A stretch of DNA of 64,000 nucleotides from Kitasatospora fiedleri (GTDB lineage Bacteria > Actinomycetota > Actinomycetes > Streptomycetales > Streptomycetaceae). The position numbers and the translations under genes were made by a program. Position 1 is the first letter of the stretch; each line of letters begins with the position of its first letter. The notes beneath the pieces were generated by a model, which saw nothing but the letters and a program-made list of their open reading frames with translations, searched no databases and was not told the DNA's origin. Below are positions 1-8,375 of this stretch, piece after piece. The stretch lies in NCBI RefSeq assembly GCF_948472415.1, contig NZ_OX419519.1:1240001-1304000 (forward strand), read 5' to 3'.

Positions 1-2
1 GG

Positions 3-1742
3 ACGCCGCTGTGCGCCCTCCTCGCCGTCGCCGCCCTGCTGGCGAGCCTGTTGCTCGCCCTGGCCCCGGCGCCGACCGCCCACGCCGCCGGGACCCTGCT
101 CTCGCAGAACAAGCCCGCGACCGCCTCCAGCACCGAGAACGCCGGAACGCCCGCCTCCGCCGCCGTCGACGGCAACACCGGCACCCGCTGGTCCAGCGCC
201 GCCGCCGACCCCCAGTGGCTCCAGGTCGACCTCGGCTCCAGCCAGGCGATCAGCCAGGTCGTCCTCCAGTGGGAGACCGCCGCCGCCAAGGCGTACCAGC
301 TCCAGTTCTCCGCCAACGGCTCGACCTGGACCACCGCCTACTCCACCACCACCGGCACCGGCGGCACCGAAACCCTGAACGTGACCGGCACCGCCCGCTA
401 CGTCCGGATGTACGGCACCGCCCGCACCACCCAGTACGGCTACTCGCTCTGGGAGTTCCAGGTCTACGGCGGCTCCTCCGCGCCCGGCACCTGCGGCACC
501 CAGAACGCCGCGCAGAACCGGCCCGCGACCGCCTCGTCCACCGAGAACGCCGGGACGCCCGCCTCCGCCGCCGTCGACGGCAACACCGGCACCCGCTGGT
601 CCAGCGCCGCCGCCGACCCCCAGTGGCTCCAGGTCGACCTGGGCACCGTCCAGACCGTCTGCCGGGCCGTGCTCCAGTGGGAGACCGCCGCCGCCAAGGC
701 GTACCAGCTCCAGCTGTCCACCGACGGCACGAACTGGACCACCGCCTACTCCACCACCACCGGCGCGGGCGGCACCGAGACACTCAACCTCACCGGCAGC
801 GCCCGCTACGTCCGGGTGTACGGCACCGCCCGCACCACCCAGTACGGCTACTCGCTCTGGGAGTTCCAGGTCTTCACCACCGGGACGGGCTCCTCGCCCA
901 GCCCGAGCCCGACCTCCGGCACCGACCCGTTCTGGGGTGACACCAGCACCATCCCGCCGGCCTCGAACGTGCTGACGGTCAAGGTGCTGAACCGCACCAA
1001 CGGCGCCTACCCGGACAGCCAGGTCTACTGGAGCTTCAACGGGCAGACCCACTCGATCGCCGAGCAGCCCTACCTCGACATGCCCGCCAACTCCTCCGGC
1101 CGGATGTACTTCTACCTCGGTTCGCCGACCAGCCGGTACGCCGACTTCATCGAGTTCACCGTCGGCGCGAACGTGTTCAACGGCAACACCACCCGGGTCG
1201 ACGCCTGGGCCCTGCCGCTGGCGATGCGGCTGCACACCACCGACGGCTACGACGTGCAGGTCGGTGACGCGCAGTCGGTGTTCAACGAGAGCCGCACCCA
1301 GCTGTTCCAGGACTTCGCGAACGCCGTGCCGCAGGAGTTCAAGGTGCTGGCGCAGACCGAGGCCCCGTACCGGATCATCGCGCCGGGCAGCGACCCGAGC
1401 TTCCGCACCGGCGGCGTGAACGCCAACTACTTCACGGCGTACGCGAATTCGGTCGGCGTGAACGAGCCCACCTCGAACATCTTCGGCTGCGCGGGCACCC
1501 TGGCCGGCGACCCGGGCATGTGCGCGGCGCTCAACCGGCACGTCGCCACGCTGCCGCAGAGCCAGTGGTCCGACCCGAGCAAGTACTACGCGGCGGGCCC
1601 GGCCAACTACTACGCCAAGTTCTGGCACGACCGCGCGATCGACTCGCTGGCGTACGGCTTCCCGTACGACGACTACGCGAGCCAGTCCTCCTACATCTCG
1701 CACGCGAACCCGCAGTGGCTGGAGGTCGCGGTCGGCTACTGA
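3..1742 (+). CDS. Secreted GH64 beta-1,3-glucanase with two F5/8 type C modules (5' end cut by window)
   Basis: The reading frame is open from the left edge, so the start codon lies upstream; 579 residues are visible. The first roughly 30 are a hydrophobic signal-peptide core ending in THAA. Two F5/8 type C (discoidin-like, carbohydrate-binding) modules follow, roughly visible residues 31-155 and 165-285, each with the TRWSSAAADPQWLQVDLG core. A short Ser/Pro linker leads to the catalytic region (about 305-579), with WSFNGQTHSI, MYFYLGSP, DFIEFT and NGNTTRVDAWALPLAMRLH, which are typical of GH64 laminaripentaose-producing glucanases. Established role of the family: endo-hydrolysis of extracellular beta-1,3-glucan such as fungal cell walls. 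The next gene, on the same strand 47 bases away, is a GH3 glucosidase with the same binding modules, suggesting an operon that takes glucan to glucose. Confidence 0.88.
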   Translation, partial: TPLCALLAVAALLASLLLALAPAPTAHAAGTLLSQNKPATASSTENAGTPASAAVDGNTGTRWSSAAADPQWLQVDLGSSQAISQVVLQWETAAAKAYQLQFSANGSTWTTAYSTTTGTGGTETLNVTGTARYVRMYGTARTTQYGYSLWEFQVYGGSSAPGTCGTQNAAQNRPATASSTENAGTPASAAVDGNTGTRWSSAAADPQWLQVDLGTVQTVCRAVLQWETAAAKAYQLQLSTDGTNWTTAYSTTTGAGGTETLNLTGSARYVRVYGTARTTQYGYSLWEFQVFTTGTGSSPSPSPTSGTDPFWGDTSTIPPASNVLTVKVLNRTNGAYPDSQVYWSFNGQTHSIAEQPYLDMPANSSGRMYFYLGSPTSRYADFIEFTVGANVFNGNTTRVDAWALPLAMRLHTTDGYDVQVGDAQSVFNESRTQLFQDFANAVPQEFKVLAQTEAPYRIIAPGSDPSFRTGGVNANYFTAYANSVGVNEPTSNIFGCAGTLAGDPGMCAALNRHVATLPQSQWSDPSKYYAAGPANYYAKFWHDRAIDSLAYGFPYDDYASQSSYISHANPQWLEVAVGY

Positions 1743-1789
1743 GCCCGGCCGCCCGTCCGTCCCTTCGACCACCGTCCGCGAGGAGAACC

Positions 1790-4700
1790 GTGAACGCACG
1801 CGCAGCACGCCCACCGGGCTTCACGCCGGTGCCCCGACCCACCGTCAGAACGCTGTGGACGGCGGCGCTCGCCGTCCTGGCCCTGCTCACCACCCTGCTG
1901 GTCTCCGGCGCGCCCGCCGCGCAGGCCGCCCCGACCCTGCTCTCGCAGAACAAGCCCGCGACGGCCTCGTCCACCGAGAACGCCGGGACACCGGCCTCGG
2001 CCGCCGTCGACGGCAACACCGGCACCCGCTGGTCCAGCGCCGCCGCCGACCCCCAGTGGCTCCAGGTCGACCTGGGAGCCGTCCAGACGGTCAGCCAGGT
2101 CGTCCTCCGGTGGGAGACGGCCGCCGCCAAGGCGTACCAGCTCCAGTTCTCCGCCAACGGCTCGACCTGGACCACCGCCTACTCCACCACCACCGGCGCG
2201 GGCGGCACCGAGACGCTCAACGTCAGCGGCACCGCCCGCTACGTCCGGGTGTACGGCACCGCCCGCACCACCCAGTACGGCTACTCGCTCTGGGAGTTCC
2301 AGGTCTACGGGACGGCCGGGAGCGGCGGGGGCGGGGCTGTCTGCGGCACCCAGAACGCCGCGCAGAACCGGCCGGTGACCGCCTCCTCGCAGCAGAGCGA
2401 CGCCTTCCCGGCCGCCGCGGCCGTGGACGGCGACGCGGGCACCCGCTGGTCCAGCGCCGCGGCCGACCCGCAGTGGCTCCAGGTCGACCTCGGCTCCGCG
2501 CTGACGCTCTGCCGGGCCGTGCTGAGCTGGGAGGCCGCGTACGCCACGGCGTTCCAGCTCCAGACCTCGACCGACGGCACGAACTGGTCCACCGCCTGGT
2601 CCACCGCCACCGGCACCGGCGGCACCCAGACCGTGGACCTCGCCGCCACCGGCCGGTACGTGCGGGTGTACGGCACCGCGCGGGCCACCCAGTACGGCTA
2701 CTCGCTCTGGGAGTTCCAGGTCTTCACCGGCGGCAGCGGCGGCAGCACCAGCCCCTCGCCGTCCCCGTCCCCGTCACCGTCCCAGTCCGGCGGCGGCGGC
2801 TGCGGCACCGTCAACGCGGCGCTCGGGCACCCGGCCACCGGGTCCTCGGTGCAGGACGGCAACCCGGCGTACGACGCGTTCTACGCGACCGACGGCAGCA
2901 CCCTGACCCGCTGGTCCAGCGAGGTCGGGGAGCCGCAGTGGATCGTGGTGGACCTCGGCGGGAACCTGCCGGTGTGCCAGGTGGTGCTCCAGTGGGAGAA
3001 CGCGTACGCCAGCGGGTTCCGGATCGATCTCTCCCCCGACAACGCCACCTGGACCACGGTCTACTCCACCACGACCGGCACCGGCGGCACCCAGACCGTG
3101 AACGCCTCCGGCACCGGCCGCTACCTGCGGCTGTACGCCACCACCCGGGCCACCGGGTACGGCTTCTCGCTCTGGGAGCTGGCCGTCCGCACGGTCGGCA
3201 ACCAGACCGTCACCATCCCCCCGCCGCCGCCGAAGCCCGCACCGGGCAGCTGCCCGTGGATCAACCGGCCGGACGTGCCGGTCGCCACCCGGGTCGCCCA
3301 GCTGATGGGCGCGATGACCCAGGAGCAGAAGGACCGGATGCTGTACGGCGACGGCTCGGAGGTGTACATCGGGCAGATCGCCGGGCAGCCCGCCCTGTGC
3401 ATCCCGGACGTCAACTTCGAGGACGGGCCGAGCGGCGTCGGCGACGGGCTCGGCGGCGTCACCCAGTTCCCGGACGGCGAGGTGTCCGCGGCCACCTTCG
3501 ACACCGACTACGTGCACGAGTTCGGCGTGGCGGTCGGCCAGGAGTTCGCCGGCAAGGGCGTGCACGTCTCGCTCGGCCCGACCGTCAACATGGTGCGCGA
3601 CCCGCGCTGGGGACGGGCCTACGAGACCTTCGGCGAGGACCCGTACCTGAGCGGGCAGATCGCCAGCGCCGACGTCCAGGGCATGCAGAGCCAGGGCGTG
3701 ATGGCCGAGGTCAAGCACGTGGCCGCGTACAACGTCGAGCAGCCCTCGGCGCCCGGCAACGAGATCGTCGACACCCGCGCCCTCCAGGAGATCTACCTGC
3801 CGGCCTTCCAGACCGCGATCGAGAAGGGCGGCGCGGCGGCGCTGATGTGCGGGTACAGCATGGTCAACGGCGAGTACTCGTGCCAGAACCCGGCGCTGGA
3901 GAACGTCGCGATGTACCAGCAGGCCGGCTTCCAGGGCTTCATCACCTCGGACTGGGGCGGCATCCACTCCACCGTGCCCTCGGCCAACGCGGGCGAGACG
4001 GTCGAGATGCCGTTCAGCGGCTTCTTCGCCACCGCGCTGCTCCAGGCCGTCGCCAACGGCCAGGTCACCCAGGCGACCTTCGACACCATGGTCTCCCGGG
4101 TGCTGACCCAGATGTTCCGCTTCGGCCTGTTCGACAAGGCGCCCAGCGGCTCCAAGACCGCCATCGTCGCCACCCCGGCGCACCGGGCGGTCGCGCTGCG
4201 CGGCGCCGAGGAGGGCACCGTCCTGCTGAAGAACAACGGCCTGCTGCCGCTCGACGCCAACGGCGGCCGCTCGCTCGCGATCATCGGCACCCAGGCCGGG
4301 CCCGGCACGCTCACCTCGGGCGGCGGCAGCGGCAACGCCACCAGCTCCGGCACCTACACCCCGCTGTACGGCATCCAGCAGCGCACCGCGGGGACGAACA
4401 CCACCGTCGCCTACAACGACGGCACCGACCAGGCCGCCGCGGTCGCGCTCGCCAGGTCCTCGAACGTGGCGATCGTCTTCGCGGCCGACAACTACGGCCA
4501 CGAGACCGCCGACACCACCACGCTCACCCTGCCCGACAACCAGGACGCGCTGATCTCGGCGGTGGCCGCGGCCAACCCGAACACCGTCGTGGTGCTCAGC
4601 AACAACTCCGCGATCATGATGCCCTGGCTGAATCAGGTCGCGGGCGTGTTCGAGGGCTTCTACCAGGGCCAGGAGTTCGGCGAGGCGATCGCGGCGCTGC

Positions 4701-5275
4701 TGTTCGGCGACGTCAACCCGTCCGGGCACCTGCCGATCACCTTCCCCGCCTCGCTCTCCCAGGTCCCGGCGAACACCCCCGCGCAGTGGCCGGGCACCGG
4801 CGGCACCGTGCAGTACTCGGAGGGCCTGAAGATCGGGTACCGCTGGTACGACACGAACAACCTCACCCCGCTGTTCCCGTTCGGCCACGGCCTGTCCTAC
4901 ACCAGCTTCGCGTTCGGCAACCTCCAGGTGGGGCCGCTGACCAACGGCAGGGCGACGGTCACCGCGACCGTCACCAACACCGGCAGCCGGGCCGGGACGG
5001 AGGTCGCCCAGCTGTACGTCGGCGCCCCGGCCGCCACCGGCGAACCCCCGCACCAGCTCAAGGGCTTCCAGCGGATCACCCTGAACCCCGGCGCGTCCGG
5101 CACCGTCACCTTCACCGTGACGGCGCACGACCTGGCGCACTGGGACACCGCGAGCAGCAACTGGACCGCCACGGCGGGCAGTTACCAGATCCTGGTCGGT
5201 GACAGCTCGCGCAACCTGCCGCTGACCGCCACCCTCGCCAACCCGACCACCGTCGTCGCCAACGCGATGGACTGA
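1790..5275 (+). CDS. Secreted GH3 beta-glucosidase with three F5/8 type C modules
   Basis: This is a 1161-residue protein. The GTG start is chosen because AGGAG at 1781-1785 precedes it and a signal peptide (hydrophobic LWTAALAVLALLTTLLV, cleavage near AQA) follows at once. Three F5/8 type C modules lie at about residues 48-174, 184-313 and 338-467, separated by Gly/Ser/Pro linkers. The GH3 N-terminal barrel spans about 490-770 and carries FEDGPSGVGDG, DPRWGRAYETFGEDP, KHVAAYNVE and the nucleophile Asp721 in FITSDWGG. The GH3 C-terminal domain and a fibronectin-III-like domain finish the protein. It should release glucose from beta-glucans outside the cell, acting on products of the upstream GH64 enzyme. 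A strong hairpin follows the stop codon. Confidence 0.92.
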   Translation: MNARAARPPGFTPVPRPTVRTLWTAALAVLALLTTLLVSGAPAAQAAPTLLSQNKPATASSTENAGTPASAAVDGNTGTRWSSAAADPQWLQVDLGAVQTVSQVVLRWETAAAKAYQLQFSANGSTWTTAYSTTTGAGGTETLNVSGTARYVRVYGTARTTQYGYSLWEFQVYGTAGSGGGGAVCGTQNAAQNRPVTASSQQSDAFPAAAAVDGDAGTRWSSAAADPQWLQVDLGSALTLCRAVLSWEAAYATAFQLQTSTDGTNWSTAWSTATGTGGTQTVDLAATGRYVRVYGTARATQYGYSLWEFQVFTGGSGGSTSPSPSPSPSPSQSGGGGCGTVNAALGHPATGSSVQDGNPAYDAFYATDGSTLTRWSSEVGEPQWIVVDLGGNLPVCQVVLQWENAYASGFRIDLSPDNATWTTVYSTTTGTGGTQTVNASGTGRYLRLYATTRATGYGFSLWELAVRTVGNQTVTIPPPPPKPAPGSCPWINRPDVPVATRVAQLMGAMTQEQKDRMLYGDGSEVYIGQIAGQPALCIPDVNFEDGPSGVGDGLGGVTQFPDGEVSAATFDTDYVHEFGVAVGQEFAGKGVHVSLGPTVNMVRDPRWGRAYETFGEDPYLSGQIASADVQGMQSQGVMAEVKHVAAYNVEQPSAPGNEIVDTRALQEIYLPAFQTAIEKGGAAALMCGYSMVNGEYSCQNPALENVAMYQQAGFQGFITSDWGGIHSTVPSANAGETVEMPFSGFFATALLQAVANGQVTQATFDTMVSRVLTQMFRFGLFDKAPSGSKTAIVATPAHRAVALRGAEEGTVLLKNNGLLPLDANGGRSLAIIGTQAGPGTLTSGGGSGNATSSGTYTPLYGIQQRTAGTNTTVAYNDGTDQAAAVALARSSNVAIVFAADNYGHETADTTTLTLPDNQDALISAVAAANPNTVVVLSNNSAIMMPWLNQVAGVFEGFYQGQEFGEAIAALLFGDVNPSGHLPITFPASLSQVPANTPAQWPGTGGTVQYSEGLKIGYRWYDTNNLTPLFPFGHGLSYTSFAFGNLQVGPLTNGRATVTATVTNTGSRAGTEVAQLYVGAPAATGEPPHQLKGFQRITLNPGASGTVTFTVTAHDLAHWDTASSNWTATAGSYQILVGDSSRNLPLTATLANPTTVVANAMD

Positions 5276-5295
5276 CCCCGTCCCCTTCCCGCCCC

Positions 5296-5329
5296 GGCCG
5301 GGGGCACCCTCCTCGGGGTGCCCCCGGCC
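5296..5329. terminator. Hairpin terminator between convergent glucosidase and NLP genes
   Basis: Perfect 14-bp stem (5296-5309 with 5316-5329) and a 6-base loop, 20 bases after the GH3 stop codon. The T-rich run expected of an intrinsic terminator is weak, as is usual in high-GC actinomycetes. It can serve the gene arriving from either side. Confidence 0.75.
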
Positions 5330-5454
5330 CTCGTCTTCTCCGCTTCCCCGCTTCTCCGCTTCTCCGCTTCTCCGCTTCTCTTCGGCGGCTGCGGTGGCTG
5401 CGGCGGCCTCTCCGACCGTCCGGGTGTCGGGTGTCAGGCGTCGGGCGTCAGGCG

Positions 5455-6222
5455 TCAGGCGTTGGGGTCGAACGGGATGCCCGCGGGCATCGCGTGCGCC
5501 AGCGCGTACGCGAAGTCCCCGTCGCCGATCTTGATGGTGGCCGCGCCGAAGTCGGCCGCCAGCAGCTTGTCGCGGTAGCCGGCCGGGTAGCCGTCCCAGC
5601 CGACCAGGCGCGGGTAGAACCAGTTGCCGGTGGCGTTCTCGGCCGGCTCGTCGTTGGCGTTGGCGAACCGGAAGTCGTGGGTGGAGACGCCGTCCTTGTG
5701 GTAGACGATCTTCGGGTGGGTGCCGTCGAAGCGGATCGCCGAGCGGGCGGCGACCTGGTAGCCGCTGTGCTGGGAGACCGACACGTACTGGACCTGGTCG
5801 TCGTGCACCCACACCAGCACGTGCTCCCAGTCGTGCCGGTGCCCGATCGCCGCCGGGCCCAGGGTGGCCTGGTCCTTCTCGAAGTAGCTGGCGTACATCA
5901 GCGCGCACCAGCCGTTGTTGCACCTGGTGCGCGAGTAGGTGTTGGAGTCGGCGAGCTGGGCGTAGTCGCGGCAGTGGCCGTTGACGTCGCCGCCGAGCTT
6001 CAGCCCCGGGTTGATCGTGCCGTCGGCGCCGATCGCGGCCGTGGCGTAGCAGCCGTCCTTGTCGTAGTCGTACGCCGGGGAGAAGGTCTGGTCCAGCCCC
6101 GGGGCGTTCTGCGGCAGCCGGGTCAGCACGTTGGCCCCGGCGGAGGTCGGCAGCGCCACGACGAGCGCCGTCGCGGCGGCCAGGCCGAGCAGGGCCCTGA
6201 CCGGAGAACTCGGCTTGCGCAT
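5455..6222 (-). CDS. Secreted NPP1/NLP-family (necrosis-inducing-like) protein
   Basis: This is a 255-residue protein with a signal peptide (hydrophobic LLGLAAATALVVALP, then SAGA). The hallmark heptapeptide region of NEP1-like proteins reads GHRHDWEHVLVW at about residues 127-138. Flanking features also fit: CNNGWCALMYASYFEKDQ before it, and a C-terminal FANANDEPAENATGNWFYP. Known role of the family: phytotoxic or cytolytic secreted proteins of oomycetes, fungi and some bacteria, where the heptapeptide binds a metal. In soil actinomycetes the role is not settled, so toxicity here is inference only. A good sigma-70-type promoter lies at 6308-6336. The gene is monocistronic and convergent with the glycosidases. 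Confidence 0.87.
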   Translation of the reverse strand: MRKPSSPVRALLGLAAATALVVALPTSAGANVLTRLPQNAPGLDQTFSPAYDYDKDGCYATAAIGADGTINPGLKLGGDVNGHCRDYAQLADSNTYSRTRCNNGWCALMYASYFEKDQATLGPAAIGHRHDWEHVLVWVHDDQVQYVSVSQHSGYQVAARSAIRFDGTHPKIVYHKDGVSTHDFRFANANDEPAENATGNWFYPRLVGWDGYPAGYRDKLLAADFGAATIKIGDGDFAYALAHAMPAGIPFDPNA

Positions 6223-6548
6223 GGTGGCTCCTCGTCAGCCGTCGCGTGCGGTGCGGTCCGCCGCTCCGGGCGGCCGACGGGCCGTCAACTCCGGTGCGGG
6301 CACGGCGAATCTAGAGCGGGCACCCACGACCGTCAAGGCGTGGACCGGGGCGTCGGACGACCCCCGCGCCGGGCGCGCCGACGCGGGGGTACGGGGGTGC
6401 GGGGGTGCGGGGTGGTGCCCGAGAGGTGGCCTGGCGGGGAACGCCGGTCGAGGCGGGGCGGCGGCGCGCCCGCGGGCTCGGGTGCCGCGTCCCCCCGGGC
6501 TCCGCTGCCGCGCCCTCGGGCTCCGGTTCCGGCTCCGGCTCCGCAGCC
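6223..6548. other. Intergenic region between NLP and TetR genes; no gene seen
   Basis: It holds the NLP promoter (6308-6336) and, at about 6380-6545, low-complexity G- and C-rich sequence with runs of ggctcc-type repeats. No open frame with a plausible start, ribosome binding site and composition was found. Confidence 0.5.
6308..6336 (-). promoter_or_regulatory. Sigma-70-type promoter of the NLP gene
   Basis: On the minus strand TTGACG (6336-6331) and TAGATT (6313-6308) are separated by exactly 17 bases. The -10 box ends about 85 bases upstream of the NLP start codon. This is among the best housekeeping-type promoters visible in the window. Confidence 0.6.
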
Positions 6549-7265
6549 TCAGGCTTCGGCGACGCGCTCCAGCCAGTCGCCGAACAGTGCGCTCTCGTGC
6601 GGGGTGAACACCTCCAGGCCGGGCAGCGCGGCACGCAGGGTGACCGCGGCCGTGGCCGGGACGGAGAGGGCGAGTTCCTGGGGGTCGACCAGGACCGTGC
6701 TGCGGACCGCCTCCCAGGCCAGGTCGGCCAGGGTGGTGTCGCGGCTCTCCTCGGGCTGGTCGATCAGGGTGAGGACGACCCCGGTGCCGGCCGCCCGGAT
6801 CAGGTCGACGGCGCGCCGTTCGGGGACGCGCAGCCGCCCGGCCCGGGCGACCCGGCCCACCCGCTGCCGCAGGATCCGCAGCCCGGCCTCGGCGGCGGAC
6901 CGCCCGTCCGGGCTCGGCGCCGTGGTGTGCATCAGCCGGAACAGCGCCGGGTTGACCAGGCCGAAGCCGATGTGCAGGTCCCAGCCGGCGCGCAGCCCGC
7001 GCACCGGGTCCTCGTCCGCGTCGACCGGCGGTTTGCGCGCCATGTAGGTGGCGAAGCCGTGCTCGGCGACGGCGTCCAGCAGGCCGTCCTTGTCGCCGAA
7101 GAGGCGGTAGATGGTGGGGGCCTGGACGCCCGCGGCGAGCGCCACCGAGCGGGTGGTGACCGCGTCGGGGCCGTCGGCGGCGAGCAGTTGGGCGGCGACC
7201 TCGACCAGCCGGGCGCGGACGGCGTCGCGCGAGGTCTGCGGGGGGCGGGGACCGGCATCGTTCAC
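6549..7265 (-). CDS. TetR-family transcriptional regulator
   Basis: This is a 238-residue protein. The N-terminal helix-turn-helix (about residues 18-62) reads ARLVEVAAQLLAADG followed by VTTRSVALAAGVQAPTIYRLFGDKDGLL, the classic TetR DNA-binding domain. The remainder is the variable ligand-binding and dimerisation domain. The start is GTG at 7265. The gene is transcribed away from an NmrA-like oxidoreductase whose start lies 87 bases away. The shared promoter region contains inverted repeats, so it most likely represses itself and that neighbour. The ligand is unknown. Confidence 0.87.
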   Translation of the reverse strand: MNDAGPRPPQTSRDAVRARLVEVAAQLLAADGPDAVTTRSVALAAGVQAPTIYRLFGDKDGLLDAVAEHGFATYMARKPPVDADEDPVRGLRAGWDLHIGFGLVNPALFRLMHTTAPSPDGRSAAEAGLRILRQRVGRVARAGRLRVPERRAVDLIRAAGTGVVLTLIDQPEESRDTTLADLAWEAVRSTVLVDPQELALSVPATAAVTLRAALPGLEVFTPHESALFGDWLERVAEA

Positions 7266-7282
7266 GTTTCCAATGGTATCTC

Positions 7283-7342
7283 ACGTTTGTTATCGATGAA
7301 TTTCCAGTGCTAACGTTAAAAGCGAAACACCGATAACACGTG
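7283..7342. promoter_or_regulatory. Candidate TetR operator region between divergent genes
   Basis: GTTATCG at 7289-7295 is mirrored by CGATAAC at 7331-7337, and CACGT elements flank both arms. Between them lies the palindrome TAACGTTA at 7311-7318. TCACGTTT is also directly repeated at 7262-7269 and 7281-7288. The concentration of symmetric AT-rich motifs in the only gap between a TetR gene and its divergent partner makes this the likely operator. The exact protected site cannot be decided from sequence. Confidence 0.5.
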
Positions 7343-7351
7343 GAGTGGACC

Positions 7352-8299
7352 ATGATCGTCATCACCGGAGCCACCGGCGCGCTCAACGGCGCCACCGTCG
7401 ACCACCTGCTGGCCCGCGTCCCGGCCGCGGAGATCGTCGTCGCCGTGCGCGAACCCGCCCGGGCCCGGCGGTTCGCCGACCTCGGCGTGCGGGTGCGCCG
7501 CGGCGACTACGCCGACCCGGCCTCGCTGCCCCGCGCCTTCGAGGGCGCCGACCACCTGCTGCTGGTCTCCGCCAGCGACCCGGGCGCGGACGCCGTCGCC
7601 CTGCACCGCACCGCGATCGACGCCGCCGTCGCGGTCGGCGTCGGCCGCGTCCTCTACACCAGCCACCAGGGCGCCCACCCCGACAGCGCCTTCAAGCCCG
7701 CCCGCGACCACGCCGCGACCGAGCGGCTGCTCGCCGACTCCGGCCTCGCCTGGACCGCCCTGCGCAACGGCTTCTACGCCCACAGCCTCACCCACCTGGC
7801 CGGGCCCTGGCGCGAGACCGGCACCCTCACCGTTCCCGCCGACGGCCCGGTCTCCTGGACCGCCCGCGAGGACGCCGCCGAGGCCGCCGCGGTCATCCTC
7901 GCCGCCCTCGGCGGGTACGGCGGCCCGGGCGCCGACGGACAGGACGGCCCGGCCGCCCTCGGACACGACGGCCCGGCCGCCCTCGGACACGACGGCCCGG
8001 CCGCCCGCGGGTACGACGGCCCGGTCACCCTCACCGCCACCGAGGCCCCCACCTTCCACCAGGTGGCCGACCTCGCCGCCGAGCTGACCGGCCGCCCGGT
8101 CCGCTGCGTCACCGTCGACCCCGAGGAGTGGGTGGCCACCCAAGTGGCCTCGGGCGCACCGGAGTTCATGGCCCGCTTCACCCTCGGCATCTACCAGGCC
8201 GCCGCCCGGGGCCACTTCGCGGGCACCGACCCGCTGCTGTCCGCCCTCCTCGCCCGCGAGCCCCGCACCGTCCGCGACCTGCTCGCCACCGCCGCCTGA
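7352..8299 (+). CDS. NmrA-like / atypical SDR NAD(P)-binding oxidoreductase
   Basis: This is a 315-residue protein. The ATG at 7352 is chosen over an in-frame upstream codon because GGAG lies 6-7 bases before it and the Rossmann motif starts immediately: MIVITGATGALNG. Other family features are LLLVSASDPGADAV and VLYTSHQGAHPDS, then the substrate domain ending RFTLGIYQAAARGHF. Such proteins bind NAD(P)(H) and act either as quinone or other reductases or as redox sensors; the substrate is not predictable. An internal low-complexity stretch repeats the motif GHDGPAA (about residues 190-225), apparently a local repeat expansion in a surface loop. The gene is probably controlled by the divergent TetR. 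Confidence 0.85.
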   Translation: MIVITGATGALNGATVDHLLARVPAAEIVVAVREPARARRFADLGVRVRRGDYADPASLPRAFEGADHLLLVSASDPGADAVALHRTAIDAAVAVGVGRVLYTSHQGAHPDSAFKPARDHAATERLLADSGLAWTALRNGFYAHSLTHLAGPWRETGTLTVPADGPVSWTAREDAAEAAAVILAALGGYGGPGADGQDGPAALGHDGPAALGHDGPAARGYDGPVTLTATEAPTFHQVADLAAELTGRPVRCVTVDPEEWVATQVASGAPEFMARFTLGIYQAAARGHFAGTDPLLSALLAREPRTVRDLLATAA

Positions 8300-8309
8300 C
8301 CTGACACGG

Positions 8310-8348
8310 CGGAGGCCGCCACCCCGGCTCGCGGGGTGACGGCCTCCG
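8310..8348. terminator. Bidirectional hairpin terminator
   Basis: A 17-bp stem with one mismatch (8310-8326 with 8332-8348) and a 5-base loop lies between the convergent NmrA-like and sedolisin genes. Confidence 0.75.
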
Positions 8349-8375
8349 GTCGGAGCCGTTCGTGCCGGTGCGGCG

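Noticed and set aside
1855..5202. A 1115-codon plus-strand frame overlapping GH3
   Set aside because: Arg/His/Pro-rich translation typical of the +1 shadow of a real gene; no domain recognised.
2774..5923. A 1049-codon open frame on the minus strand across the GH3 gene
   Set aside because: It is antisense to a clear GH3 protein, is Arg/Ala/Gly-rich and lacks a ribosome binding site; a high-GC shadow frame.
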